DNA of 45,482 bases from the NCBI GenBank assembly GCA_003354005.1, contig PIWD01000007.1, positions 1 to 45,482 of the forward strand, written 5' to 3'. This DNA is from Gammaproteobacteria bacterium (lineage in GTDB: Bacteria; Pseudomonadota; Gammaproteobacteria; PIWD01). The notes beneath the pieces are model-generated. The model was not told the origin of the DNA and ran no database searches. It saw only the letters and a program-made list of their open reading frames with translations. Positions 31,019 through 39,555 of the stretch are shown piece by piece. Within the stretch, counting starts at the first letter, position 1. Every line of letters starts with the position of its first letter. Made by a program: the position numbers and the translations under genes.

Positions 31019-31816
31019 CTAGCCAGCATGTAACTTTCTTGACCAGGATTCACCTGATTTCAGGATAGTCGGTTTGATGATAGGCTTTGCCTTTCCTCCA
31101 AGCAAAGCAAATAGCCTCTTATTACTTAGCTTACTCGTATTTCCATGATAGATTACCTGCTCTTTAGGTGACGTGGCCAGGCATATTTGATAGTAAAAAT
31201 TCCAGGGGTTGCGATGATTATCCTCTTGCAAGCCTATGACCATACCACGATAATGTGGTTCATAGTAAGCTGATTGTAGATCTGGTTCTTGTAATGAATG
31301 CATATTAAAGACGAAGAAACGATTTTTTTTATCGTGTACGACACCGATTGCACGTGATAACTTTTCGATATCATCTATAGTATTGTGCTCTAATGAATCT
31401 TCTGCCGCATACACGATAACTGGTTTTTCAACACCTAACTGCGCAATGAAAGTAGCACCATCAAGTGGATAAGAAAGTACAATATCTTCGGAAGTTGGTA
31501 CTTTTATACTGACAGTTTCATGACTATCCCAACCTAATAAGAAAGCTTTAAAATACATAGAGTGACCATTCCAAATTTCTGCTTTATGGCTGTCATCATC
31601 ACCTAACATAATCCAGAAACGTTTCTGCTCATGATTTGGCCGAACAAGCTTAAAACGATATATCCCACTATTACGCGGTGACATTCCCTTTAAAACAAGA
31701 TCAAAAATGTGCGTTCCCATAAAATGCTTCACAAATTTTTTAAAATACGTGTTAGCAGTATCTTGTTTCACCAACGATCCTCCTTTTCTCAGTAAATTAG
31801 AAAGAAACATATCCAT
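31019..31816 (-). CDS. Conserved-looking soluble protein, function unknown
   Basis: I do not recognise this 265-residue protein. It has no signal peptide or membrane segment. The composition is ordinary, with many aromatic residues (RFWIMLGDDDSHKAEIWNG, NPWNFYYQICLATSP) and no repeats or catalytic motif I can name. ATG at 31816 follows a purine-rich stretch (ggagat) and begins MDMFLSNLLRKGGSL. It is monocistronic on the minus strand, with a 300-bp gap upstream that contains a strong hairpin at 32036. Its location among orphan genes of a Dot/Icm-bearing organism makes a secreted effector possible, but nothing in the sequence proves it. Confidence 0.6.
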   Translation of the reverse strand: MDMFLSNLLRKGGSLVKQDTANTYFKKFVKHFMGTHIFDLVLKGMSPRNSGIYRFKLVRPNHEQKRFWIMLGDDDSHKAEIWNGHSMYFKAFLLGWDSHETVSIKVPTSEDIVLSYPLDGATFIAQLGVEKPVIVYAAEDSLEHNTIDDIEKLSRAIGVVHDKKNRFFVFNMHSLQEPDLQSAYYEPHYRGMVIGLQEDNHRNPWNFYYQICLATSPKEQVIYHGNTSKLSNKRLFALLGGKAKPIIKPTILKSGESWSRKLHAG

Positions 31817-32035
31817 CTCCTATGATTCATCACTAATGATCAGTATTAACTTATCTACTAAATATAGCACATCAAATCAAATAAAATCGGTATCCCACAA
31901 TCTATAAAATTCAGCAATTTTAATTTCAAAAATTAATATCGATGAAGTGACACTTTTTATGATACTCTTTATGAGTAAATATAGAGATAAATAGATCATA
32001 TAAGAATTACAGCAGATGTTGTTCACGTACGTAAA

Positions 32036-32074
32036 CACGCATAGCATATCCGCTAGGATCGTGAGCTATGCGTG
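32036..32074 (-). terminator. Hairpin, probable terminator of the 32113-33036 gene
   Basis: CACGCATAGC at 32036-32045 pairs perfectly with GCTATGCGTG at 32065-32074, with an inner ATCC/GGAT pair in the loop. On the minus strand it follows the gene's stop by 38 bp and is followed by TTTACG, a weak T tract. The rest of 31817-32112 is A+T rich without a gene. Confidence 0.5.
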
Positions 32075-32112
32075 CAGTAAATAATGACTATATACCATTA
32101 TTAATATTCCTA

Positions 32113-33036
32113 TTATCTGGTACATTTATGACTAGGTGATTCAGCCTCACTTATTGGTAAAGCTTTTTGCTTGTTCTGCTTCTGCTCATGTGTATGAGTA
32201 GTGCTTACAAGTAGTGAGTCTACATGGTGTACCTCATTACTCACGTCAGGATTTGGTGATCCTTTTGAAGAGTAGGAATAGAGTGCGTAACCTACAGCAG
32301 CAGCAAGAGCGACAGCCACACCTGCAACAATTAATGCTGGAATAAGCGTGATAACTGGCACAAGGGAGAGAACTGATGCGACAGCCGCGACTTCTATTAG
32401 TGATAAGATAGCTAGAACATTCCAGAATGGGATTTTGATATTAGAGAAAATAGTTTTAGCGACGACAGCGTAGACAAGATAGAAGACAACATTGACGACA
32501 ATGGGAGCGAGAGCGAACATGCCTACAACAAGTAATGGTGAAGCAAATATTATAGTTGTACCAACGATAGCTGGTGCAAGGAAGATAATTGATACACCAA
32601 CAAGGATTCCCATTAGTAGTGCATTAGACAGAAAGGCCCAGATTGGAAATTTTAGTATCTTCTCATTCCTTTTGGCGTAAACGGCGTAACTACCGTAACT
32701 GATAGCGACGAGGACAGCAATTGCGATAATTGCGGCAATGGGAATAAGAGCCACAGGAATAATGGCAGCCATACCTGCAGCAAGTATTGGAAAAAACGTT
32801 ACAATTGTAGCAGTTATAGTACCAGTTATACCAGCTATAAATCCTATACCAGCGATAACTGGTGCAAGGTATACTAGTGCTAACAAAATTGCGGCAGCTA
32901 TTACTATTAGTAACGCAGCATTTCGAAAGAGCACAGCTCTCCAGGGTGCTGCATTTATTAGTTTATTAGATAAATTGGTAACCTTGGTCGCAGAAATGCT
33001 AGAGTGTACTACAGAATTTTTTCTATTTAAATGCAT
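32113..33036 (-). CDS. Highly hydrophobic multi-pass membrane protein, paralogue 1
   Basis: This 307-residue protein is not recognised. After about 40 polar residues it is nearly all hydrophobic, with seven or eight likely membrane spans and a polar C-terminal tail (THTHEQKQNKQKALPISEAE). It contains loosely repeated modules beginning xxLAPxIxGxxxI, as in VYLAPVIAGIGFIAGITG and IFLAPAIVGTTIIFASP, each followed by Ala/Pro/Ile-rich spans. ATG at 33036 is chosen because gaggt lies nine bases upstream; GTG at 33042 is closer than is normal. The next gene upstream on the minus strand is a related copy with the same leader. Confidence 0.65.
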   Translation of the reverse strand: MHLNRKNSVVHSSISATKVTNLSNKLINAAPWRAVLFRNAALLIVIAAAILLALVYLAPVIAGIGFIAGITGTITATIVTFFPILAAGMAAIIPVALIPIAAIIAIAVLVAISYGSYAVYAKRNEKILKFPIWAFLSNALLMGILVGVSIIFLAPAIVGTTIIFASPLLVVGMFALAPIVVNVVFYLVYAVVAKTIFSNIKIPFWNVLAILSLIEVAAVASVLSLVPVITLIPALIVAGVAVALAAAVGYALYSYSSKGSPNPDVSNEVHHVDSLLVSTTHTHEQKQNKQKALPISEAESPSHKCTR

Positions 33037-33044
33037 AATCACTT

Positions 33045-33160
33045 ACCTCAATCATTATTAAAAAATTAAAATTATCAAAAAAATCGTTAGTAGTACCTTG
33101 ATTGTAGTATATATCTACAAAATAGCTTAATTCCCTGTAAAATTAACCTGATATAGCAGC
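33045..33160 (-). repeat. Conserved ~110-bp leader, copy 1
   Basis: The plus strand from attattaaaaaattaaaatt through ccctgtaaaattaa is almost identical at 34263-34365. Each copy precedes one of the two hydrophobic-protein genes. Minus-strand reading gives TACAATCAAGGTAC and an A+T-rich leader ending in the SD, so promoter and leader were duplicated with the gene. The rest of the 33161-33345 gap shows nothing further. Confidence 0.7.
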
Positions 33161-33345
33161 AAAGTTGATGCAGCCAGGTTAGGAACAAAGTTGCTATAGC
33201 ATCCGTGTACCGTACACACACCAAGCCTAAAGGCACGTTATGAAAAATTATGGGGCAAATGCAAGAAGGTGTGTATGATTTAATTTTAATGATCTGAAGG
33301 ATGCTACAGGATTAAGTTTTTTTTGGTTGTAGCTTATTTATTTTG

Positions 33346-34254
33346 TTAAGGGCTACTTTTCCAGTATACAAATCCAGGGGGCTGGCTTATAAGGGTGTGG
33401 TCTTCTTGTTGCACAGGATCCTCTATCAGGTATTGCTCATCACTTCTAGGGTGTGTGCTCTGACTATATGATTTTTTACCGTGATATAAAATTAAGCTAG
33501 GCGGTGGCTTGTGGCTAAATATATGACCCAGGTAGCAAGTTAGAGCAACGACTGCAACAGCAATAATGCTGGTGAGTACTCCTGCAACAAGTACTGGTGG
33601 AAATGGTATAAAAGCCATAAGTCCTGTCCCAGCGATAAGTGGTGCAAGGTAGATTGATGTGGCTATTGTGATTTCCATTAGTGATACGATAGCTAGAACA
33701 TTCCAGAATGGAAATGATTTGATCTTATTAGGGAAAGCAGTTTTAAGGGTAGCGTAGATGGCAATATTGACGGCAATGGGAGCAAGAGCAGCGAGTATGC
33801 CTGGTAAAGCAAGTGTTATGCCAGTTATAAATCCTATCCCAGCGATAACTGGTGCAAGGTAGAAAATTGATACACCAATAACGACTCCCATCAGTAATGT
33901 AGCAGATATAACTGACAAGGGATTAAGATTATTGTGGCGTAGTAACGTCGAGATGACAGCAAAAATGACAGTGAGGACGGTAATGGGAGCAAGGGCAGTA
34001 AGTATACCTACAAGAAGTGGAGAAGCAAGCGCAGCTATAAATCCTATGCCAGCAATAATTGGTGCAAGGTATACTACTGCTAAACAAACTGCGATTGCCA
34101 TTACTGTTAGTAACGCAGCATCTCGAAAGGGTGCAGTACTCCAGAAGTTTGCAGATGTTGGTCTATGAAAAGTAGTAATATCGGTGTCAGAGTACAGTCT
34201 ACTAAGGGTAACACACTTTGTAGACTTATCAGTTTTTTTTGCTGGATTATAGAT
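33346..34254 (-). CDS. Highly hydrophobic multi-pass membrane protein, paralogue 2 (start codon ATC or internal ATG)
   Basis: This paralogue of the preceding protein has a clearer threefold internal repeat: VVYLAPIIAGIGFIAALASP, IFYLAPVIAGIGFITGITLA and SIYLAPLIAGTGLMAFIPFP, each about 75 residues apart and followed by ALAP-type spans. The frame is open from 34254 and homology to paralogue 1 continues upstream of the first ATG (34101), for example APFRDAALLTV versus VLFRNAALLIV. At the position of the paralogue 1 start, with the same SD (aaggt) and spacing, this gene has ATC (34252-34254) instead of ATG, and the alternative GTG is GTA. Either an AUC start is used (302 residues) or only the shorter 251-residue form from 34101 is made. 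Function unknown. Confidence 0.6.
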   Translation of the reverse strand: MYNPAKKTDKSTKCVTLSRLYSDTDITTFHRPTSANFWSTAPFRDAALLTVMAIAVCLAVVYLAPIIAGIGFIAALASPLLVGILTALAPITVLTVIFAVISTLLRHNNLNPLSVISATLLMGVVIGVSIFYLAPVIAGIGFITGITLALPGILAALAPIAVNIAIYATLKTAFPNKIKSFPFWNVLAIVSLMEITIATSIYLAPLIAGTGLMAFIPFPPVLVAGVLTSIIAVAVVALTCYLGHIFSHKPPPSLILYHGKKSYSQSTHPRSDEQYLIEDPVQQEDHTLISQPPGFVYWKSSP

Positions 34255-34262
34255 AATTACTT

Positions 34263-34365
34263 ACCTTAATTATTATTAAAAAATTAAAATTATCAAAAAA
34301 ATTGTTAGTGGTACCTTGATTGTAGTATGTATCTACGAAATAGCCTGATTCCCTGTAAAATTAAT
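34263..34365 (-). repeat. Conserved ~110-bp leader, copy 2
   Basis: This is the second copy of the leader described at 33045-33160, preceding paralogue 2. It runs up to the stop of the next minus-strand gene at 34361. Confidence 0.7.
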
Positions 34366-35392
34366 TTAAACGATGCTGGTGGGAATTATTACAGTTTGAT
34401 TTATTTTGAATGTGCGATGATAAATTAGTCATTTCTAGTGATTGGAAAGAAGTTGCTTGAGTTGTAGGACGAATATGATGCTGAAACTGATTCCTGGAGC
34501 GTGGAAGTTGTATACATGCGGTGCTCACTGCGATGCAGGAGGCTAGTATAATCCATCCAGGGGGAAGCAAAATGATAGTTAAGCTAGTGATCAGTCCAAG
34601 ATCCATTAGAACATGTAGCACTCCGATAAAAGCGAGCAAGCCTTTGAGTAAAACAAATGAATAAGACAATAGTTTAGGTAATGTTCTAGTGCTTTCTTGC
34701 ATCTCTCTGACAGCAAGAAAATAGTCAAAAGCAGGCTTACTATATTGATGACCAGCCGTAACTGCGATACAAATGCCTGATATAGAACAGATCAGGATTT
34801 TTAAGACAAAGAAGATATGCCAGTTGGGTATGAAAAGTGATAAAATAGCCCAGACACTCATAGCAATGACTGCAAACTGACCTAGGCTATGACCCACCGC
34901 GAGTATGGCAAATACAGCTAATTTAAACAAAAGGAAAGGTGGGCTGTTCAAGGGTTCTCGTTGAGGTGGGCATATTAACTTTTTTGCCTCAGGGAAAAGC
35001 TTGTTCATTTGAATCAGAGCCATACAAGCACCAATGATGCATGATAATGCTAATCCTGCTGGTGCAATAAGCCAGATCAGCAAGAATTTACCAACTGCAA
35101 ACCCAAAAACACAGCCTTTTGCAATAGCAGATAGACTTGACAATAAGTAAACCCGTTTGTTTGTTGTAAATTCTTCGATGGGAAAGTTATTTACTGCACC
35201 ATCATAAATGACCGAAACACCTAACATGACAATAATCGCACCGATTGAAGATAGCACAATAATCCAGGAGCCATGCAAAACTAATACAAAAATAAAAAAA
35301 GAGTCTAAGGTGTAAAAGGCCAATGCACCATAGCTTAGATAGGCAATTAAGCGAAGGAAGTAATCAAGAGAATTTTTAATACATTTTCTCAT
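34361..35392 (-). CDS. Multi-pass membrane protein, function unknown
   Basis: This unrecognised protein of 343 residues has about eight hydrophobic segments, arranged as two similar halves. Each half begins with a cytoplasmic stretch and aromatic helices (YFLRLIAYLSYGALAFYTLD; LLSYSFVLLKGLLAFIGVLH), then an xxPxGWIIxxS-like span. A hydrophilic, Asn/His-rich C-terminus follows (NQFQHHIRPTTQATS...NCNNSHQHRLN). ATG at 35392 is preferred over GTG at 35401 because gggtg lies at proper spacing. It is 18 bp after the M23 peptidase gene, so the two may be co-transcribed. It differs in sequence from the two hydrophobic paralogues that follow. Confidence 0.65.
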   Translation of the reverse strand: MRKCIKNSLDYFLRLIAYLSYGALAFYTLDSFFIFVLVLHGSWIIVLSSIGAIIVMLGVSVIYDGAVNNFPIEEFTTNKRVYLLSSLSAIAKGCVFGFAVGKFLLIWLIAPAGLALSCIIGACMALIQMNKLFPEAKKLICPPQREPLNSPPFLLFKLAVFAILAVGHSLGQFAVIAMSVWAILSLFIPNWHIFFVLKILICSISGICIAVTAGHQYSKPAFDYFLAVREMQESTRTLPKLLSYSFVLLKGLLAFIGVLHVLMDLGLITSLTIILLPPGWIILASCIAVSTACIQLPRSRNQFQHHIRPTTQATSFQSLEMTNLSSHIQNKSNCNNSHQHRLN

Positions 35393-35410
35393 CTTGTACA
35401 CCCAAATTTT

Positions 35411-36850
35411 CTATGAAATACGTGTATGAACTCCACGTAAATAGCTCTCCCATTTATGTGCTGACTGATGAAATGAAGGCCAATCACGTTTAGCAATTCT
35501 GTGTTGATAAGGCACTTTAACTGTTAATGGATTGCGTGGCACATTATTAATTCTAAATTCGTAATGAAGATGTGGACCAGTTGCTAATCCACTACTGCCA
35601 ACATAACCTATAATCTGTCCTTGTTTAACATAACTACCTGCCTTTAAGTGTGGTGTAAAGCGTTGCATATGCCCGTAAACCGTTGTATAACGTCGATTGT
35701 GACGAATCATAATCATACGACCATACCCACCTTTCCAGCCCTTAAATGAAATCCGTCCATTTGCTGTTGCTTGTACAGGTGTGCCGTAAGGTGCAGCAAA
35801 ATCAATTCCGTGATGTGCGCGAATATGGTGTAATATAGGGTGCATACGGCGTTCACTAAAACCTGAGCTGATGTGAGTGTATTGAAGAGGTGCGCGTAAA
35901 AAAGAACGCTCTAAACTATAGCCCTCGGGCGTGTAATAATGCGTTGTGTTTGCATGATCAACAAAACGAATGGCTGTGTATTGTTTGCCACGATTAATAA
36001 ACTTAGCAGCTATAATAGGCCCATAATGGGCTGGTTTGTCATTGAAATCTTCAACATAGTAAAGCAGTGCGAATCGATCTTGACTACGAATATCACGCGA
36101 AAAATTTATATCGTGTTCAAAAATATGAGCTAACTGCGCAACTATTGTGTTAGGGATATGATGTTGATTGGCTGCACTGTGCAATGAACTCTGAATCAGA
36201 ACATTTTGATAAACAAGATGTTGTTTAACGGCTCTTTTCAACCAATGTACCGTTGCTTTATGCCCAGATATACTCACCTCTAGTTGTTTCTTTGAGCTGA
36301 ATGTATAAAGTAGACGCTTCAGATGGCCATGCTTATTTGATTCAAGTAGCAGCGTATTCCCAGGGGTCAGATGATGCAATGCTTTTGCTGCCTTTTTATT
36401 TTTTATGATGAGAGGGATACACTTATTCATATGGCGAGCTTTTAATAATTTAGTGATAGAATCTCCACGTTTGATTATAAGTTTATGGTGTTTGGGAGCG
36501 ATCTTTTTATTTTTTAAGACATGTTTTTTTGGTGGTATTTTTTTTACTTTAGGTGTCGCGTCTTTCCGAGCCAAATTTAAATGAACTGTCTTTCGATGGG
36601 GCAATGTTTTAATCGGCCGATCTTGTTGTGTATGCAACCTTGGCTTAGCTGTCGCTAGTATGTGTGGCACGGTCGTGCAGATGGGTGGTCTGGGGTTGCT
36701 TGTCGATAGACTTATCCCAGCAAAAATTAATTCAATGAGTTGTAGCCCAATGAGTATTGCAACAATAAGCCCCGCTTTACGGGGATATGTCCCAATCCAT
36801 TGACACCCACGTTCAACAAGTCGTTGCGAAAATTGAAATAATTTATTCAT
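35411..36850 (-). CDS. mepM: M23-family murein endopeptidase with LysM-like domain (MepM-like)
   Basis: This is a zinc peptidase that cuts peptidoglycan cross-links in the periplasm. An N-terminal membrane anchor (AGLIVAILIGLQLIELIFAG) precedes a Lys/His-rich linker and a LysM/OapA-type domain (IIKRGDSITKLLKARHMNKC...LTPGNTLLLE). A Csd3-type middle domain and the M23 domain complete the 479 residues. Zinc ligands are visible in HHGIDFAAPYGTPV (HxxxxD) and GPHLHYEFRI (HxH), with TVYGHM between them. In gammaproteobacteria this gene often adjoins tyrS; here tyrS is 27 kb away, showing rearrangement. Upstream (36851-36994) lies a short promoter-sized gap. Confidence 0.9.
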   Translation of the reverse strand: MNKLFQFSQRLVERGCQWIGTYPRKAGLIVAILIGLQLIELIFAGISLSTSNPRPPICTTVPHILATAKPRLHTQQDRPIKTLPHRKTVHLNLARKDATPKVKKIPPKKHVLKNKKIAPKHHKLIIKRGDSITKLLKARHMNKCIPLIIKNKKAAKALHHLTPGNTLLLESNKHGHLKRLLYTFSSKKQLEVSISGHKATVHWLKRAVKQHLVYQNVLIQSSLHSAANQHHIPNTIVAQLAHIFEHDINFSRDIRSQDRFALLYYVEDFNDKPAHYGPIIAAKFINRGKQYTAIRFVDHANTTHYYTPEGYSLERSFLRAPLQYTHISSGFSERRMHPILHHIRAHHGIDFAAPYGTPVQATANGRISFKGWKGGYGRMIMIRHNRRYTTVYGHMQRFTPHLKAGSYVKQGQIIGYVGSSGLATGPHLHYEFRINNVPRNPLTVKVPYQHRIAKRDWPSFHQSAHKWESYLRGVHTRIS

Positions 36851-36994
36851 ATATATTGGGCATCAAATCTGCGTCAGGCACTCTTTTTTTCTAACTTTCT
36901 AAAAACCTAAAGACTAAAAAGCATGTAACCTAGGTCGTATTATACGTTAATGACACAGGATTAACAATACACAATAGCGATTTTAAGCAAACTC

Positions 36995-37822
36995 TCAAGC
37001 TAGAACATAAGCTTGCGTCTCTAAGCAAAAGGCAATTAAATTTGAACCCCAGACGCATCCCCCATCAATTGAATAGATATTCGGTCTAGGTGTATCAGTG
37101 CGCAACGTCGACCAATGACCGTGAATGATGTGTAGTGAGTAACTGCATCGTTTTGGGTGATCAAACCAAGGGACTAAATATGCTGGCTGTGAGCCAGGCG
37201 CACCATTGTGCAGAAAATCTAGCCCACCTTCAGCGTCACAGAACCGTATCCGTGTCAATGCATCACAAATAAAGTTAAGTCGTGCTTGCCCCTTTAGTTG
37301 GTCAGACCATACATATCGTCTCTTTTTATCACGATGTAGTAGATAATGTTCAAATCCATCGAGAAATGATGCGTAATGAGGTGAGCGCATACAGGTTGCT
37401 AGTTCTTCAGCACAGGCACGTGCTTGCTCTAGATCCCATTGTATAGGGACTCCAGCATGTACCATAAGGTAAGGGGTATCAGCTTCTTCATACAAAAATG
37501 GCTGTTGACGCAGCCAATCACACAAAGCTTGGCAATCAGGTGCTTTTAAGACAGCTTCGATACCAGAATCTCTATCACGCAGATGCTCTCCTACACCCGC
37601 AAATAATGTTAGCAAATATATTTCATGGTTCCCCAATACGAGGTGGGCTACATTGCCAAGACTTTTGACGAAACGTAGAACCTCCAAGGATTGTGGCCCA
37701 CGATTAACCAGATCCCCCGCAAACCATAAGCGGTCATTTTTTGGATTAAATTGAATCTGTTGTAGCAATCGTTCTAATGTACTAAAGCAGCCATGAACAT
37801 CACCAATTGCATAGGTCGCCAT
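36995..37822 (-). CDS. apaH: Bis(5'-nucleosyl)-tetraphosphatase, symmetrical
   Basis: ApaH splits diadenosine tetraphosphate into two ADP and also removes Np4 RNA caps. Metallophosphatase motifs are complete: AIGDVHGC, FAGDLVNRGP, VLGNHEIYLL, and a C-terminal IIHGHWSTLRT then IYSIDGGCVWG. The product has 275 residues, as expected. ATG at 37822 is chosen because MATYAIGDVHG is the family N-terminus and aggaa lies upstream; an in-frame ATG at 37861 would add 13 unrelated residues. The usual neighbours (apaG, rsmA) are absent. The 37862-38232 gap contains a tnpB scar. Confidence 0.93.
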   Translation of the reverse strand: MATYAIGDVHGCFSTLERLLQQIQFNPKNDRLWFAGDLVNRGPQSLEVLRFVKSLGNVAHLVLGNHEIYLLTLFAGVGEHLRDRDSGIEAVLKAPDCQALCDWLRQQPFLYEEADTPYLMVHAGVPIQWDLEQARACAEELATCMRSPHYASFLDGFEHYLLHRDKKRRYVWSDQLKGQARLNFICDALTRIRFCDAEGGLDFLHNGAPGSQPAYLVPWFDHPKRCSYSLHIIHGHWSTLRTDTPRPNIYSIDGGCVWGSNLIAFCLETQAYVLA

Positions 37823-37956
37823 ACTATAAATGTTCCTGAAGGTCTGAGGGTTGGAATCCAATCAGAGACCGCTCCCACTGCTAACTTAATTCCATCATTC
37901 TCTGGTGTCGACTAACCTCGACACACTACATCTGTGTACACTCACACCGCTAGATA

Positions 37957-38215
37957 GTCGCTAACTGTCCTAGTGGAGGCTTCTTGCGACCCGTAGATGT
38001 CTGATTACAACTACCTTTCGACATAACAGGCTTGCTGCACCTATAGTTATGTAGGAACTGCTTTACACAAACGCTTTGCCCAAGCGCATCAGCAATAGCA
38101 AACTCTTTGATATTCTTATCTGCTAAGTAATGCTATCTATCTTCGCCCAAACATCAAAGTTACTCAATACTATTCTGGGTGAAGAATTCCGCACAAAAGG
38201 TTAAATCAGCCTAGA
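37957..38215 (-). mobile_element. tnpB 3'-end remnant of a second family, copy 1
   Basis: This ~255-bp segment is repeated at 44499-44750. Read on the minus strand (clearest in the other copy) it encodes DLAAKNIKEFAIADALGQSV, the D.AAKNI segment that follows the TnpB zinc finger, then a degenerate tail. It is flanked by unrelated sequence and by no coding capacity. Only the 3' part of tnpB remains. Confidence 0.5.
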
Positions 38216-38232
38216 ATGTATATCGTGGGCAT

Positions 38233-38637
38233 TTATGCCATAGCTGGATTAGAGCTTATTACCTTGCTTGTATAATGCCGTTCAAGTACTACACTCACAC
38301 CTTCAGCTTCTTCAATTGCCTTTGGCTTGGTGATCTGTAAACGTAACCATGTCAGATTAAATGATTGATGCAACCAATCCGCCATCTGTTTAACTAAGGT
38401 CTCCAAAAGATGGAAATTTGTCTGCTTAACCCAATCAGTTAATTGGTGCACAACCGACTCATAGTTAAGGCTAACCCCTACAATATCGTCCTTGTCAGCT
38501 ACTCCTTCTATGATAATTGGCATGGTCAAATCAATAAAAATTATCTGATCATGACGTCGTTCACTGGGATGAATCCCTAACTGACATGGAACACATAACT
38601 TACGAATGTGAACAGTTTCAACTGAAGAATATGACAT
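38233..38637 (-). CDS. folB: Dihydroneopterin aldolase
   Basis: FolB converts dihydroneopterin to hydroxymethyl-dihydropterin in folate synthesis. The 134-residue product has the tunnel-fold pattern: VETVHIRKLCVPCQLGIHPS, a substrate Tyr in SLNYESVVHQL, the Glu in FHLLETLVKQMAD, and the catalytic Lys in QITKPKAIEEAEGVSVVLER (usually SKPxA). Its start is 27 bp from the tnpB remnant's far side and its 3' end is directly followed by that remnant, so the C-terminus (SKVISSNPAMA) could be altered. No other folate gene is in the window. Confidence 0.9.
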   Translation of the reverse strand: MSYSSVETVHIRKLCVPCQLGIHPSERRHDQIIFIDLTMPIIIEGVADKDDIVGVSLNYESVVHQLTDWVKQTNFHLLETLVKQMADWLHQSFNLTWLRLQITKPKAIEEAEGVSVVLERHYTSKVISSNPAMA

Positions 38638-38663
38638 ATTTAAACTATGCTAACCAATTTATT

Positions 38664-38897
38664 TTATTTGTCAGTCCGTTGGTCACTACCCTTTGGGCAA
38701 TACCAAATAAATTTCAATAAACCAATAGCCAGCAAAATAGGCAACATAGTCTCAAAGAACCGTATAACAGCCGCAACAAAGGGCGTAAATTTGGCAGGAC
38801 TAATACTAATCAGTACCCCTGCTAAAAGTGCTGTTAGTGTCCCCAGTCCTAAAATTATCTTTTTACAAGACTTACAACAATCTGTATGACATTTCAT
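38664..38897 (-). CDS. Small membrane protein, function unknown
   Basis: This 77-residue product begins MKCHTDCCKSCKKIILGLGT, with four cysteines near the N-terminus, then two hydrophobic helices (LTALLAGVLISISPAKFTPF; FETMLPILLAIGLLKFIWYC). A good ribosome-binding site (aaggag) lies eight bases before ATG 38897, which supports a real gene. The CxxxCCxxC cluster could bind a metal (inference). It is 26 bp upstream of folB on the same strand and may share its transcript. Confidence 0.65.
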   Translation of the reverse strand: MKCHTDCCKSCKKIILGLGTLTALLAGVLISISPAKFTPFVAAVIRFFETMLPILLAIGLLKFIWYCPKGSDQRTDK

Positions 38898-39036
38898 GTA
38901 TAAAACTCCTTATCATTTAAAATTAAAATAGTTCCGACTTCGCCAGCAAGTTCAAACATTTTACATTGCCCATGAGTTTCCTTTCAAGCTATATAGGTAA
39001 CATCAGCAACGTCTAACCACCGACTCATCACAACTT

Positions 39037-39357
39037 TGACATCCTCACTTCCCTGAAGGAAGGTCATTCCTGAATAGAGACTCGGGCTGCCAATATATCA
39101 CTCATTTGCAGGGAAGCTGTGATTCACGGAAGTTGCTAACGCACCTTCTCCACATGCTAACTTGGCATGCCCTGCCACTAAAAGCAGACTGATTCCACAC
39201 AACCCCACCTTACTCCAAACAAACTGGCAACAACACGAAAACTGTTTTGAGCGACTTGTTCAGCCCTTGGCTTTATCCTAAATTTATACGCTCTCCTTGC
39301 TTTTTGCTTTCATGGCGAGAGTGTACTGTTGATCTATGAGAATGTCAAGAAATATTA
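39037..39357 (-). mobile_element. Internally deleted TnpB-type element (MITE-like), copy 2
   Basis: It matches the element at 22784-23078 over its length: minus-strand left end CATTCTCATAGATC, ATG-like start, an AGTGGCAGGGCATGCC segment, and the terminal hairpin with GTGAGGATGTCA. The two copies are similar but clearly diverged. The rest of the 38898-39555 gap contains a degenerate hairpin-repeat relative near 39418 and nothing else recognisable. Confidence 0.65.
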
Positions 39358-39555
39358 GAACAGGTGGGCACTGCTCATTTAATATGCACGTAATATGCAC
39401 GTGCATTTGGACTTAAAAGAGATGCTCAACTAGCGGTGTGTCCCCAAGGAATGGGTTTTATGGCACGTACGATAACATGCTTTTATAATTTGCGATTGAC
39501 ACTACGTAATAACATTGATATCATGAAGGGACTGTAAGAAATTAGGATAGGTTCG

